Source: Massilia mucilaginosa
GTDB lineage: Bacteria; Pseudomonadota; Gammaproteobacteria; Burkholderiales; Burkholderiaceae_D
NCBI RefSeq assembly: GCF_011682145.1
Contig: NZ_WHJH01000056.1
Span: 1 to 47,599 of the forward strand
Direction: 5' to 3'
Length of the DNA stretch: 47,599 nt
The position numbers and the translations under genes were made by a program. The notes beneath the pieces were generated by a model. The model worked only from the letters and a program-made list of their open reading frames with translations. It had not been told where the DNA came from and ran no database searches. How positions within the stretch are numbered: position 1 is the first letter of the stretch; each line of letters begins with the position of its first letter. Shown in pieces: positions 7,724 through 20,885 of the stretch.

Positions 7724-8518
7724 TCAACTGTTGTTTGACGGGTCGATATACACGGCGTATTCATTCAGAACGCTGTCGGGCACTTCGAGCACAAGGCGGT
7801 CGAGTTTTTCGTACAGCGCCAGGCGGAATTCGTCGCGGTCCAGCGACAGGTGGCAGCGCCGGTGGCAATTCGGGCACAGCGCGGCGCAGTTCGAGGTGGT
7901 ATCCGAGCCGTGGCTGGCCAGCGGCATGATGTGGTGCACTTCCAGGTACGGAAAGCCGTCGGTGCCCGTGAATGGTGCCGCCATGTCGCAGCCTTCGCAG
8001 ATGCCGTCGGCGACCTTGAGCACCCATGCCTTGACCGCCGGATCGCGCACGTAGCGCAGGCTGTGCGTCATCACCTGGGCGGGCGCGGCCGATCCGGCGG
8101 GCACGCCGCCGTTGCCGGGCTGGCGCAGTAGTGCCGTCACCTTGCGCGCCAGTTCGCGCTCGTCGGCGGTGCGCTGGTACATCGTCAGCGTTTCCAGGCC
8201 GTTCGCTTCCAGCATCTGACCGATGCGCAGCTTGACGCTGCTGCCGACATTGCGGGCGGGACGATAACCGATGATGTGCGGCAGGCGCAGGTCGAACAAA
8301 GTCGACGAAATATTCTGCATGCGCAATTCGACAGCGGACTCGGTACGTGCGGCCAGGGCCGTTTCGCGCAACTGCCGGTTGACTTCCGCCTTATTGATTG
8401 GCTCGCCAGCCAGCTCGCTGCGCAGCATCGCCACGTAGGCGCGCACCGACGCCGCCAGTTCCTCATCGGTCCAGTTTTTACTTGCGGTCGATGCCTCGGG
8501 CGGGGAAGAAACAGGCAT
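7724..8518 (-). CDS. HNH endonuclease (McrA-like HNH domain)
   Basis: A 264-aa protein with a C-terminal HNH/zinc-ribbon nuclease: CEGC, then LEVHHIMPLASHGSDTTSNCAALCPNCHRRCH. The CxxC pairs bind structural zinc, HH is the metal/catalytic site and the downstream Asn and His complete the ββα-metal fold. The N-terminal half (~1-150) is a helical region with LRLPHIIGYRPARNVGS, seen in some McrA-like HNH proteins, but I cannot assign a modified-base-binding domain. No methyltransferase lies nearby, so a stand-alone modification-dependent restriction role is possible but unproven. Confidence 0.82.
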   Translation of the reverse strand: MPVSSPPEASTASKNWTDEELAASVRAYVAMLRSELAGEPINKAEVNRQLRETALAARTESAVELRMQNISSTLFDLRLPHIIGYRPARNVGSSVKLRIGQMLEANGLETLTMYQRTADERELARKVTALLRQPGNGGVPAGSAAPAQVMTHSLRYVRDPAVKAWVLKVADGICEGCDMAAPFTGTDGFPYLEVHHIMPLASHGSDTTSNCAALCPNCHRRCHLSLDRDEFRLALYEKLDRLVLEVPDSVLNEYAVYIDPSNNS

Positions 8519-8622
8519 CTGGACGAGTGGGCGCGATCGATAAGGGAACGCGACCAGTGTACCAGGTGTTCAATTTCTTTTGTATACGACTAGCGGCGAC
8601 CTCGACCGAGCCCGAGCGTTTT

Positions 8623-11433
8623 TCAGGCGATCAGCTTCAGTCCCGGCGGCAGCGATTCGCCCAGGATCCAGCGTTCGGTCGCCTGGTCCAGCTGCACCAC
8701 CTGCTGCACCATGGTGATGGTGGCCGGCGGCGCATTGATCGCCAGCAAGCGCTGGACGATGCGTTCGCGCAAGGCCAGCGGCAAGTCGCGCGAACGGTCG
8801 TCAGTCATGCGCGCCAGATGCACGGCGGCAAAGGCGGCCGACTCGACCTTTTTCCAGTCGAGCGCCAGGATGGCTTCAAGCCAGCCTTCGACCACCTCGG
8901 TCGGCACCACGTCGTGCGTGCTGCCGTGGAAGGGCTGGCGCGCGCCGATGCGGCCCAGCGCCCACAGGTAGCGGCTGGCGCTGGTGTTGTCCCTGGCGGG
9001 TACGGCTGGCGCTGGCTGCTCGATGCGCTCCAGCAGCCAGCCGCCGATTTCGGCCTTGTACGCGACCGGAATGCGTTCGAGCGAGGCGCCCAGGCGCAAC
9101 ATGTCCTCGTCGCTGCCGGCCACCACCGTGGGGCTGGCCTCGCCGCCTTCCTTATTGGTTTGCAGATTGAAGGCGAAGTCGTCGAGCAGGCGCAACTGTT
9201 CGGTGGCGCCCAGCCCGCCCGCGACACGGCGCCACAGAGTCCACCATTCGGCGCGCGCTTGTTTATCGTCGGCATGGCGCACGCCGGCTTCGAACAGGGT
9301 CCACAATTGTTCCAGCCGCCAGTCGTCGAGCGCATGGCCGAAACCCGGCCGCAGGCAATAGCCGGTCAGGTTCAGCCACACGCGCTCATGCTCGGCGGAC
9401 CGGCGCCGTCCGCGCGCGCGTTGCCACAGGGCGTCGAACAGCTGGCGCAGCAGGGAGGTTGTCCATTGCTCGCGCTCGCCCAGCAGTTGCTCCAGTTGCG
9501 CGCGCAGTTGCTTGACTTCCTTGGCCGTCACCTGTTGCGGACTCTTGCCGAAGATGCGGTCGATCTTGTCGATCGCGGCCGTCAGTTGCGGCGATGGCGC
9601 GCCCTCCGGCTGGTCGCTCGCGCCGGCGGCGTTGTATTGGCGCAGGTCGAATTCCAGCAGCCAGCGCTGGCTGGCGTCGCTCAGGTTGACGCAGTGCATT
9701 TCCAAGGTGCCGACCTCGGTCAGCGCGGTGGCCAGCTGGACGGCGGTTTCCTGCTTGCTGCCTGCGGATTTGGCGCCTTGCAACACCGTCGCAATCGGCG
9801 GCAGGCGCACGTATTTCGGATCGTCGAGGTCGACCAGCTCGCCTGGCGCGGCATCGGCGCCGTCGGCGTTCGACGTCATCACATGGAAGCGCACCGGTTG
9901 CCCCAGGCGCAGGGCGAAGGTGCGGTCGGCGAGCAGGATTTCACGGCCGCTTTCGCTGCCGCGCGGCAAGATGCAGATGCCGCGCTTCGGCCCTTTCGCC
10001 TCGTCCAGCACCAGGAAATAGCTGCGCGCCGCACCGGCGTCGATGCGCGGCGCCTGGCCTTGCAGCGCCAGCGCATACGCCACCGCGCCACGGGCCACGG
10101 CCACGTCCGGATTGTCGTTGTGCAGCAGGCGCAGCGGTGCGCCGCGCCAGTTGCCCAGGGTGTGCTGCAAGCGTTCCACCAGCGCGGCGGCGCGGAATAC
10201 GCCGCCGTTGAGCAGCAGGGTGTCGGGCATGGCCGTGCCGTCTTCCTGCGCCGCTTGCAGGGCAGTGGCGTGCTGCTGCAAGAAGTCGGCGATGTGGCGG
10301 GTGACGGCGGCGTCGCGCGCGTACGGTAAGCCGAATTCGACGATGCCGGCGCGCGCCTGCTGCACCCGCTCCGCAGCTGCCACCAGCGGGAAAAAGCCAT
10401 CGACGATGATGCTGCCGACTTCCTCTTTCGTCAGCGCCACCGAGCGCATGCCGCCGATCATGCGCGAGCCGGACCCGAGCAAGGTCACCTGCGCCTGCCC
10501 GGGCGCGTCGGCCGCCAGCAATTGTTCCTTGGCGGCGCGGCAGCGTTCCATCAGTTGCGACAGGGCGCCCGAGGACAGGCGCGGCTGCTCCGTGCCGGCC
10601 ATGTGCGCCATTTTCGCTTCCGTCACATGGGCCAGCGCCAGGTCCATATTGTCGCCGCCGAGCATCACGTGGTTGCCCACGCCGATGCGCGTTAGTTGCG
10701 GCTGCCCATCTTGCAGGTCGACCTTGATGAGGCTCAGGTCGGTGGTGCCGCCGCCGACGTCGCACACCAGCACCATGCGCGTGTGCGCCAGTTCCCCAGT
10801 CAACTCGCCGCGATGGCGGAACAGCCAGTCGTAGAACACGGCCTGCGGTTCTTCCAGCAGGCGCAGCTGATGCAGTCCGGCCTGGCGCGCCGCGGCGAGG
10901 GTGAGGGCGCGCGCGCCTTCGTCGAAGGAGGCCGGCACGGTCAGCACCAGTTCCTGCTGCTCCAGGGGATGATCGGGAAACTTGCTGTTCCAGGCCGAAC
11001 GCAGGTAAGCCAGGTAGCTGGCGCTGGCCGCCACCGGCGACACCTTGGGCACATCGGGCGCGGCGCCCCACGGCAGGATCGGCGCCAGGCGGTCGACCGC
11101 GGTGTGCGACAGCCAGCTCTTGGCGCTGGCCACCATGCGCCCCGGCACTTGCGCACCGAGCCGGCGCGCCAGCTGGCCGAACACGACCGGCTGGGTCTCG
11201 GCGGCATCTTGCGGCCACGGCAGCCGCAGATCGGCCGCCGGCAATTCGCCGTCAAGCGGGTGATAACGTACCGACGGCAGCAGCGGCAGGGCGGCGACTT
11301 GCCCCGGCGCTACTAGTTGCTCGATTTCAAACAGGGTAATGGCGGCGCGCCCCTCGGGTGCATCGACAGGCGCATACGCGACCACCGTATTGGTGGTCCC
11401 GAGGTCGATACCGACGATGTACTGGCGCGCCAC
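8623..11433 (-). CDS. Hsp70-family protein with long C-terminal extension (DUF3731-like)
   Basis: Non-canonical Hsp70 of 936 aa. The N-terminal ~470 residues show the actin-like ATPase: phosphate-1 loop VGIDLGTTNTVVAY, phosphate-2 VCDVGGGTTDLSLIKV, and NGGVF in the adenosine region. The C-terminal ~450 residues are helical, lack the DnaK substrate-binding signature and EEVD-type tail, and resemble DUF3731. The start is a GTG (11433), eight bases after the stop of the paired Hsp70. It is the last gene of the DUF2760-Hsp70-Hsp70 operon. Client and role are unknown in the family; a dedicated chaperone pair is inferred from constant co-occurrence in Burkholderiales. Confidence 0.87.
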   Translation of the reverse strand: MARQYIVGIDLGTTNTVVAYAPVDAPEGRAAITLFEIEQLVAPGQVAALPLLPSVRYHPLDGELPAADLRLPWPQDAAETQPVVFGQLARRLGAQVPGRMVASAKSWLSHTAVDRLAPILPWGAAPDVPKVSPVAASASYLAYLRSAWNSKFPDHPLEQQELVLTVPASFDEGARALTLAAARQAGLHQLRLLEEPQAVFYDWLFRHRGELTGELAHTRMVLVCDVGGGTTDLSLIKVDLQDGQPQLTRIGVGNHVMLGGDNMDLALAHVTEAKMAHMAGTEQPRLSSGALSQLMERCRAAKEQLLAADAPGQAQVTLLGSGSRMIGGMRSVALTKEEVGSIIVDGFFPLVAAAERVQQARAGIVEFGLPYARDAAVTRHIADFLQQHATALQAAQEDGTAMPDTLLLNGGVFRAAALVERLQHTLGNWRGAPLRLLHNDNPDVAVARGAVAYALALQGQAPRIDAGAARSYFLVLDEAKGPKRGICILPRGSESGREILLADRTFALRLGQPVRFHVMTSNADGADAAPGELVDLDDPKYVRLPPIATVLQGAKSAGSKQETAVQLATALTEVGTLEMHCVNLSDASQRWLLEFDLRQYNAAGASDQPEGAPSPQLTAAIDKIDRIFGKSPQQVTAKEVKQLRAQLEQLLGEREQWTTSLLRQLFDALWQRARGRRRSAEHERVWLNLTGYCLRPGFGHALDDWRLEQLWTLFEAGVRHADDKQARAEWWTLWRRVAGGLGATEQLRLLDDFAFNLQTNKEGGEASPTVVAGSDEDMLRLGASLERIPVAYKAEIGGWLLERIEQPAPAVPARDNTSASRYLWALGRIGARQPFHGSTHDVVPTEVVEGWLEAILALDWKKVESAAFAAVHLARMTDDRSRDLPLALRERIVQRLLAINAPPATITMVQQVVQLDQATERWILGESLPPGLKLIA

Positions 11434-11441
11434 GCCGTGCC

Positions 11442-13279
<1,838 letters not shown>

Positions 13280-13283
<4 letters not shown>

Positions 13284-13888
13284 AGTTCCACCTCCGCCTG
13301 GGCCAGCACGGTGGCGTCGTGGCCGGCGGCCAGGGTTGGCAGGCGTACCTCGGCCGCGCGCCAGCCGCGATGGCTGATGCTGCCGTTGAACGGGGCCTTG
13401 CCGACCACGTTGCCGGTCAGGCGCACGGCGCGGGCGTCGAAGCCCTCGTTCAGGGTGACGCGGCTGCCTTCGGCTTCGTCGCGCACGGGGACGATGGTGA
13501 AGTGTTCGCGCAGCACCTTGGCGCAGCCTTCGTGCACCACGCGCGCGGCGGCGCCGATGTCGGCGTCCGAGAAGCCGCTCAGGTTTTCCTGGGTAAAGTC
13601 GATCAGGCGCGCATCGCGCTGGAGCAGGGACAGCAGCTGCAGGGCGGTGTCGGGCGTGGGAGCGGGCGGTTTTGGCGCTGGCGCTGGAGCGGCGGCGACC
13701 GGGACGACTGCTGCTGGAGCCGGCGTTGGCACGGGCATGCCATCACGCACCCGCTCGATGCGGCTGGCGAAACCGGCATCCGACAGCGCGCCAAAGAAAG
13801 CGCCGAACGCGATCGGAATACGGCGCAGGAAAGAAGGCGGGTTGTTGTCGTGGGACGGGTGATTCGAATTCGGCGACGAGTCGATCAT
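13280..13888 (-). CDS. DUF2760 domain protein, first gene of the Hsp70 operon
   Basis: A 202-aa protein. The ATG at 13888 is chosen over a TTG three bases upstream because AGGAGT (13894-13899) sits five bases before it. The N-terminus is basic/hydrophobic (FLRRIPIAFGAFFGALSDAGFASRIERV), followed by an Ala/Pro linker (~65-95) and the DUF2760 domain with LQLLSLLQRDARLIDFTQENLSGFSDADIGAAARVVHEGC and FNGSISHRGWRAAEVRLP. DUF2760 has no known biochemical function. Its genes are repeatedly found just upstream of Hsp70-like pairs, suggesting it is a partner or client adaptor (inference). Confidence 0.85.
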
Positions 13889-14077
13889 CAATTACTCCTG
13901 AGTATGCCGGCTGTATGTCGGACTGATGTGGTTGGCCGGGCTAGTGAGCCGCAGGGCCGGAACCGGGATTGTATGCTGTATAAGGCCTGAATCTGTGCAA
14001 GGCCTGAATTTATGCTGCGCGGCAGTATAAATCATTTGGTGGCGCCACTGCGTGAAGCGGCTGTTTGCCGTGAATGC

Positions 14078-14104
14078 AAAAACCAGGCGCGCGGCCTGGT
14101 TTTT
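14078..14104. terminator. Rho-independent terminator
   Basis: Perfect arms AAAAACCAGGC / GCCTGGTTTTT with a 5-base loop and T-runs in both directions, 37 bp beyond the stop of the Cys-rich gene on the minus strand. The rest of the 13.89-14.14 kb gap shows only a short direct repeat (AAGGCCTGAAT, twice) near 14.0 kb. Confidence 0.88.
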
Positions 14105-14140
14105 GGTGCTGCCGATGCGCGGCTCAGCGCGCCGGGGGGC

Positions 14141-15210
14141 TTATCGGGCGTCCTTGACGGTTTTGACGCATGCCTTGAATTCATTGATGCACGACGAATA
14201 TTCCGATTTTTCCGGTTTCACGCCCGGATTGATGGCGCGGGCATTGTCGAGGATGGTTTTTTTGCAGCCCGCGTAGGTGGCCTTGCATGCGCCTAAGGGC
14301 GTGCTGTCGACCAGCGGTTGCACATCTTCGCTGACGCACTGTTTGTATTCCACTTTGCATTCGATTTTGGCGGCTTTGGGATCGGCCGTGGTATCGGCTT
14401 CCGCAACGCACAGATTCATCTCGGTCTGGCAATTGAGTTTGGCCGATTTGATTTTTGTGCTCGTATCGATGCCCAAAAATCCCGGCATCTCGGACGACAG
14501 GAAATTCACGCACGATTGGGTCGCCACCTTTTGTTCGGCGGCGACGGCGTCGTAGTCATTGGCTTTCCATGCGCTCAGCGTGAGCGGCTTGGAGACATAA
14601 TGGCATTCCCGGACGGTGTCTTGTACTTTGCGGAAAAAGCTGTCGGTCGCCCCTTCGGGACGCTTGTTGAAACGGGCGGCGAGACGCAGCACGTACTCGT
14701 CTTCATGCCCTTTATCGGCCATGAGCTCGTTGTACAGCAGATGCCGGCCGAGCGGCGTGATGGTCATGGTGTTCTTGCGTTTCGGGGCGCCGCTGCCTTC
14801 GCTCTCGGCCAGCACGGCGATCAATTTTTCGTCGAGGGCTTTGGGCAGCTCGGTCTGGAACGGGCTGGCCAGGTTGCTGCGTTTCCGGTAGTCGGTGATG
14901 TGATCTCCCAGATACGCTTCCTTGCCGTGCGCGCCTGCGATCCGGGCAGCAGGAGGCGTGCGATATTGCCAGCTAACACATTCGAGCGATGCACGATGCG
15001 CAGGTAGGTCAGGTCGTCGCCCAAGGTGTCGACGTACAGGGAGACGGGACCTTTTTCGATGTAACGCAGTCCGGGAACCGCCGCGGGACTTGCCACAGGC
15101 TGCGCGGTGACGGCAGGGGCGCTCGTTGCAGCGTTGCCTTGTGCGAAGGCGGTGCTGGCGCTGGCGGCGACGGAAAGGGCAAGAAGGAGCTGACGGAGCA
15201 TGAGGTTCAT
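14141..15210 (-). pseudogene. Frameshifted gene for an exported Cys-rich protein (four Cx6C motifs)
   Basis: Two overlapping frames together make one sensible protein. From ATG 15210 the first frame gives a signal peptide (MLRQLLLALSVAASASTAFA), then GLRYIEKGPVSLYVDTLGDDLTYLRIVHRSNVLAGNIARLLLPGSQ. The frame then degenerates into Arg/Pro/Ser-rich nonsense, while the other frame becomes protein-like (HGKEAYLGDHITDYRKRSNLASPF) and continues to the stop at 14141. The switch lies near 14925-14960. The span is 1070 bp, one short of 357 codons, as expected for a single lost base. The C-terminal part contains four Cx6C pairs (CQTEMNLC, CKVEYKQC, CKATYAGC, CINEFKAC). No slippery heptamer is visible, so this is a real pseudogene or a sequencing error. 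Family not recognised. Confidence 0.72.
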
Positions 15211-15308
15211 TGTTGGCAGTGATTGTTCGACGCGTCGCCGTCGTGCAGTACAGCGGATCGGGGAAATGGCGCTTGTCTGATGCGCTGAGAAAAGCAGGGC
15301 GCATGGAA

Positions 15309-15497
15309 TCAGAGTGTACTTACATTATAGAACAAAGACTTAACCAAAGGTAATTGCTGGCCGCCCGCACGTTGCTTCTGTTGTGAACGCGACACCGGCA
15401 AGCCTGGGTCGGTCACAGCGCCAGGAACCGCAGTTTGCACACTGCGGTGCACGGATGCCTGCGCCATGATGTCTTCATTCCAGTAAAGATCGCTCAT
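15309..15497 (-). CDS. Possible 62-aa ORF coupled to tetR
   Basis: Its ATG overlaps the TGA of the TetR gene (ATGA arrangement), which favours coupled translation, and it encodes MSDLYWNEDIMAQASVHRSV and onward to a hydrophobic LVKSLFYNVSTL end. No family is recognised and the middle is low-information, so it may be a truncated gene or chance. If not coding, the stretch 15211-15493 holds nothing else I can identify. Confidence 0.3.
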   Translation of the reverse strand: MSDLYWNEDIMAQASVHRSVQTAVPGAVTDPGLPVSRSQQKQRAGGQQLPLVKSLFYNVSTL

Positions 15498-16093
15498 GTT
15501 GTGGCGTGCATGACAAGCTTCAGGAAATCGCTGGCTCTTTTTCGGAATGCTGCGGATGGCATTTGATCGGCCAGAGAGACTGCCATGATCCCTTCGAAAG
15601 AAGCAAAGATCAGCTCTGCGAGAGCGTGCTCGCTGACGCCGGCCGCCAGCCGCAATGGACCTTTGCTCTTGCGCAGAATGCGCTCCAGCCAGTCGACATT
15701 TTGTTTGACAAAGAGCCGCAACTCGTCAACGCCCGCTTGCTGCTGAAATGACGGTTCTCGTACCAGCATCAGGTACATGCAAGGGCGACTGCCATCGTCC
15801 AGCATCCCGGCAAACAGCTCGGCGTACATCCGAAGCTGCTCGTTGACGTCGCCTGTTGCCTCAATTGCGAGCAAGCGGGCGGCCTGGCTCTCCCGATACA
15901 GCTGCAGCGCCTGGCGGGCCAGGTCTTCTTTCGAGGTGAAATGGTGGTACAGGCTGGGGGCTTTTATTTGCAGGCAATCGGCGATCTGGCGCATGCCAAG
16001 CCCGCTGAATCCACGTTCCTGAAACAGGCCGATCGCGGCGCCGAGAATGGTTTCTCGGTTTAGGGGCGGATGATTCTTTTTCGCAGACGTCAT
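15494..16093 (-). CDS. TetR/AcrR-family transcriptional repressor
   Basis: A 199-aa regulator. The N-terminal helix-turn-helix is clear: RETILGAAIGLFQERGFSGLGMRQIADCLQIKAPSLYHHFTSKEDLARQAL. The rest is the variable helical ligand-binding/dimer domain, ending in a region with LIFASFEGIMAVSLADQMPS. It lies three bases downstream of the cupin gene and shares its promoter, which carries a perfect palindromic operator, so negative autoregulation of the cupin-tetR operon is the simplest reading. The inducing ligand is unknown. Confidence 0.92.
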   Translation of the reverse strand: MTSAKKNHPPLNRETILGAAIGLFQERGFSGLGMRQIADCLQIKAPSLYHHFTSKEDLARQALQLYRESQAARLLAIEATGDVNEQLRMYAELFAGMLDDGSRPCMYLMLVREPSFQQQAGVDELRLFVKQNVDWLERILRKSKGPLRLAAGVSEHALAELIFASFEGIMAVSLADQMPSAAFRKRASDFLKLVMHATT

Positions 16094-16096
16094 CGC

Positions 16097-16414
16097 TTAC
16101 TCCAGCATATCGATGCCGCCATGGTGGGCGACGAACAGCAGCGTTTCCTCCAGAGCGCAGGCTTCATGTATATCGCTTCCCTCAACCTGCAGCACATCCC
16201 CTGCGCGCATCTCGACGTCGTTAAAGCGAATCGCGCCAGCGACCACGAAGATTTGCTCCCATCCATGATGCGCATGGGTGGGAAAGCGTGCACCAGCCTG
16301 AAATTTGGCCAGGTAGCCGCCATCGCCGTCCTTGCCGGTCCAGGTCGAACAGGTCTGCAATCCAGCAATGCCTGAATCGCCCCAAATGCGTCCTTCTAGT
16401 CGAGCCAAAATCAT
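16097..16414 (-). CDS. Small cupin-domain protein
   Basis: A 105-aa single-domain cupin. The first motif is GARFPTHAHHGWEQIFVVAGAIRF (His-rich metal site, GxxxxxHxH type with Glu), and the second is MRAGDVLQVEGSDIHEA. The fold is a small beta-barrel that commonly binds a metal or small ligand. ATG 16414 is supported by a strong AAGGAGT (16421-16427). First gene of an operon with tetR, directly under the operator-promoter at 16446-16474; it may protect against or report on the compound TetR senses (inference). Confidence 0.85.
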   Translation of the reverse strand: MILARLEGRIWGDSGIAGLQTCSTWTGKDGDGGYLAKFQAGARFPTHAHHGWEQIFVVAGAIRFNDVEMRAGDVLQVEGSDIHEACALEETLLFVAHHGGIDMLE

Positions 16415-16445
16415 GGGATAACTCCTTAGATAATCAGAAGATCGA

Positions 16446-16474
16446 ACTCTAACTAACGTTCGTTAGTCTGTCAA
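16446..16474 (-). promoter_or_regulatory. Sigma-70 promoter of the cupin-tetR operon
   Basis: On the minus strand: -35 TTGACA (16469-16474), exactly 17 bp spacer, -10 TAGAGT (16446-16451), about 31 bp before the cupin start codon. The spacer is occupied by the TetR operator. Confidence 0.85.
16452..16467. promoter_or_regulatory. TetR operator palindrome
   Basis: ACTAACG-TT-CGTTAGT is a perfect 7-bp inverted repeat with a 2-bp spacer, the size and style of TetR/AcrR operators. It fills the -35/-10 spacer of the promoter, so bound repressor would exclude RNA polymerase. Confidence 0.85.
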
Positions 16475-16513
16475 TCGTTATCGCATATGGGTCGGCAAGC
16501 AGGGGCGCGTCAG

Positions 16514-16999
16514 TTATTGCGCGTCAGTCTCGTGGACCAGCTTGCGATTGAGCGCCATCCAGAATTTGTCATGTTCGCTCTCGCTCTGGAAAGCGCGTTT
16601 TGGAATCACAATCGCAGTAAGCGAAGTCGTGTAAATGACCATATATCCGTGCCTGCGGGCCGCTTTTTGAATTCCGGGCCAGAAGTGATAGGACCTGGCA
16701 AACCTGGATTCTTCATACAGCGCATCGTGGTGGAGTTCGACCACTTTATGCGTGAGCATCGTCCGATTGTTTCCTACCCGAAGATAGGCTGCCAGGAAGA
16801 TCAATTGTATGAGCCAGGACGCCAGATAGGCAAACACGGCCGTCAGAGAAGTAACGAGGATGTCTTCTTCGTCATCGGCGAAGAGGAATATCAGGAGCAG
16901 GCCGAACGCATAAAACAGATGCAACATCACCGAGCGGAGCTGGTGTGCTATGTTGAATATCAAGTGGTCCCTGAACTTTAACTCGAACTCGACACGCAA
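16514..16999 (-). CDS. YcxB-like membrane protein
   Basis: A 161-aa protein with two central membrane helices (residues ~25-42 and ~50-70) flanked by an N-terminal strand MRVEFELKFRDHL and a C-terminal soluble part ending in TSLTAIVIPKRAF, the typical C-terminal signature of the YcxB-like family (PF14317). Function of the family is unknown. The region 16.4-17.1 kb is visibly richer in A/T than the surroundings, a possible sign of recent acquisition. It lies downstream of gyrB on the same strand, separated by a hairpin. Confidence 0.75.
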   Translation of the reverse strand: MRVEFELKFRDHLIFNIAHQLRSVMLHLFYAFGLLLIFLFADDEEDILVTSLTAVFAYLASWLIQLIFLAAYLRVGNNRTMLTHKVVELHHDALYEESRFARSYHFWPGIQKAARRHGYMVIYTTSLTAIVIPKRAFQSESEHDKFWMALNRKLVHETDAQ

Positions 17000-17026
17000 G
17001 CGGGCTCCTGATTGTGAACTGCAACG

Positions 17027-17065
17027 GTGTTCATCAGGCCAGCCTCAGACTGGTCTGATGAACAC
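17027..17065. terminator. Strong hairpin downstream of gyrB
   Basis: 16-bp arms (17027-17042 and 17050-17065) match at 15 of 16 positions, with a 7-base loop, 46 bp after the gyrB stop. There is no clear U-tract. Likely a transcription end or mRNA-stabilising structure for gyrB (inference). Confidence 0.55.
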
Positions 17066-17110
17066 GATCATGATGGTTGCAGCCAGGATATGGACCTGCT
17101 TACTGCGAGT

Positions 17111-19636
<2,526 letters not shown>

Positions 19637-19644
19637 CTAAATGT

Positions 19645-19697
19645 GGAAACTCCCCGCCGCTGCCGCCACTGGCGGAATCGACGGGGAACAGGTTTCC
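19645..19697. repeat. Inverted repeat in the dnaN-gyrB gap
   Basis: GGAAAC-TCCCCG pairs with CGGGGA-aca-GGTTTCC around an inner CCGCCA/TGGCGG hairpin, filling half of the gap. It may modulate read-through or mRNA stability between dnaN and gyrB (inference). Confidence 0.5.
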
Positions 19698-19711
19698 GGG
19701 TATTGCTTGTC

Positions 19712-20818
19712 TTAAATCCGCATCGGCATGACGACGTACTTGAAGTCCGCGTTGTCCGGAATCGAAATCAGTGCCGACGAATTCGAGTCGCCCAGCGCGA
19801 TGTTGATCTGGTCGCACTTCAAGTTGTTCAACACGTCCAGCAGATACGTCACGTTGAAACCGATGTCGACGCTGTCGCCGCCGTAGTCGATTTCGAGTTC
19901 TTCAACCGCTTCTTCCTGGTCCGCATTGGTCGAGCTGATTTTCATGCTGCCCGGGCTGATGATGCAGCGCACGCCTTTGAACTTGTCGCTGGTCATGATC
20001 GCCGCGCGTTGCAGCGAACGCAGCAGTTCGTCGCGGCCGATCGTGAAGTCGTTCTTGTAGCCCTTCGGAATCACACGCGTGTAATCCGGGAACTTGCCTT
20101 CCACCAGCTTCGAGACCAGCTCGATGTCGGCGAAGGTCAGCTTGACTTGCGAAGTCGAAATGTCCAGCTGGACCGTCTCGTCGCTTTCTTCCAGCAAACG
20201 CTGCAGTTCGATAATCGTCTTGCGCGGAATGATGACTTCCTGGCGCGTGAATTCGTGCTCGGTCTCGACCTGGCAAAACGCCAGGCGGTGGCCGTCGGTG
20301 GCCACGGCGATGACGTTGCGGCCGTCGAGCACCAGCAGCAGGCCGTTCAGGTAGTAACGGATATCCTGTTGCGCCATCGAAAAGTGCACCATGTTGAACA
20401 GGTGCTTGAGCGTCTTTTGCGGCAGGGTGACGGTGGCGTTGTAGGTGTCCGCGACCGAGACGGTCGGAAACTCTTCCGCCGCCAGGGTTTGCAGCGCGAA
20501 GCGCGACTTGCCGGTTTGTACCGTCAGGCGCTTGTTGACCAGGGTCATCGTGACGTCGCCCGATTCGGGCAGGGCGCGCAAAATGTCGAGCAGCTTGCGC
20601 GCGGCCACGGTGGTACCGGCCACATCGGCACCCGAGCCGATGCTGGCGTGCGTGGTGATCTGCACTTCGGTGTCCGTCGACAGGAACGAGACATTTTCGC
20701 CGTCCTTGCGGATGAGGATATTGGCCAGAATCGGCATAGTGTGCCGACGCTCGACAATACCGCTCACGATCTGCAGTGGCCGGAGAAGGGTATCTCGGGT
20801 GGTTTTGACCAATTGCAT
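19712..20818 (-). CDS. dnaN: DNA polymerase III beta sliding clamp
   Basis: The processivity clamp, a ring-shaped dimer around DNA. 368 aa, standard for the family, starting at ATG 20818 (MQLVKTTRDTLLRPLQIVSGIVERRHTMPILANIL), with GAGG at suitable spacing. The longer frame upstream has no clamp homology. The C-terminus VMPMRI is the conserved end that lines the protein-binding pocket. Three structurally repeated domains are expected; blocks such as RRLEEs/LLEESDETVQL and YLLDVLNNL are visible. Lies between dnaA and gyrB. Confidence 0.97.
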   Translation of the reverse strand: MQLVKTTRDTLLRPLQIVSGIVERRHTMPILANILIRKDGENVSFLSTDTEVQITTHASIGSGADVAGTTVAARKLLDILRALPESGDVTMTLVNKRLTVQTGKSRFALQTLAAEEFPTVSVADTYNATVTLPQKTLKHLFNMVHFSMAQQDIRYYLNGLLLVLDGRNVIAVATDGHRLAFCQVETEHEFTRQEVIIPRKTIIELQRLLEESDETVQLDISTSQVKLTFADIELVSKLVEGKFPDYTRVIPKGYKNDFTIGRDELLRSLQRAAIMTSDKFKGVRCIISPGSMKISSTNADQEEAVEELEIDYGGDSVDIGFNVTYLLDVLNNLKCDQINIALGDSNSSALISIPDNADFKYVVMPMRI

Positions 20819-20885
20819 AGTAATCCTCGATAGAGTTGTCAGAAATGTACTGTATGGCCCGCTAAGCAGTGCCGCCACGCCCGCC

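Noticed and set aside
8398-10329. 643-codon open frame on the plus strand
   Set aside because: Antisense to the Hsp70 gene. High GC leaves few stop codons; composition is Arg/Gln/His-rich with no domain.
14925-14960. Programmed ribosomal frameshift in the Cys-rich gene
   Set aside because: A minus-one change would join the frames, but no slippery X-XXY-YYZ heptamer or following hairpin was seen. A base deletion or sequencing error is simpler.
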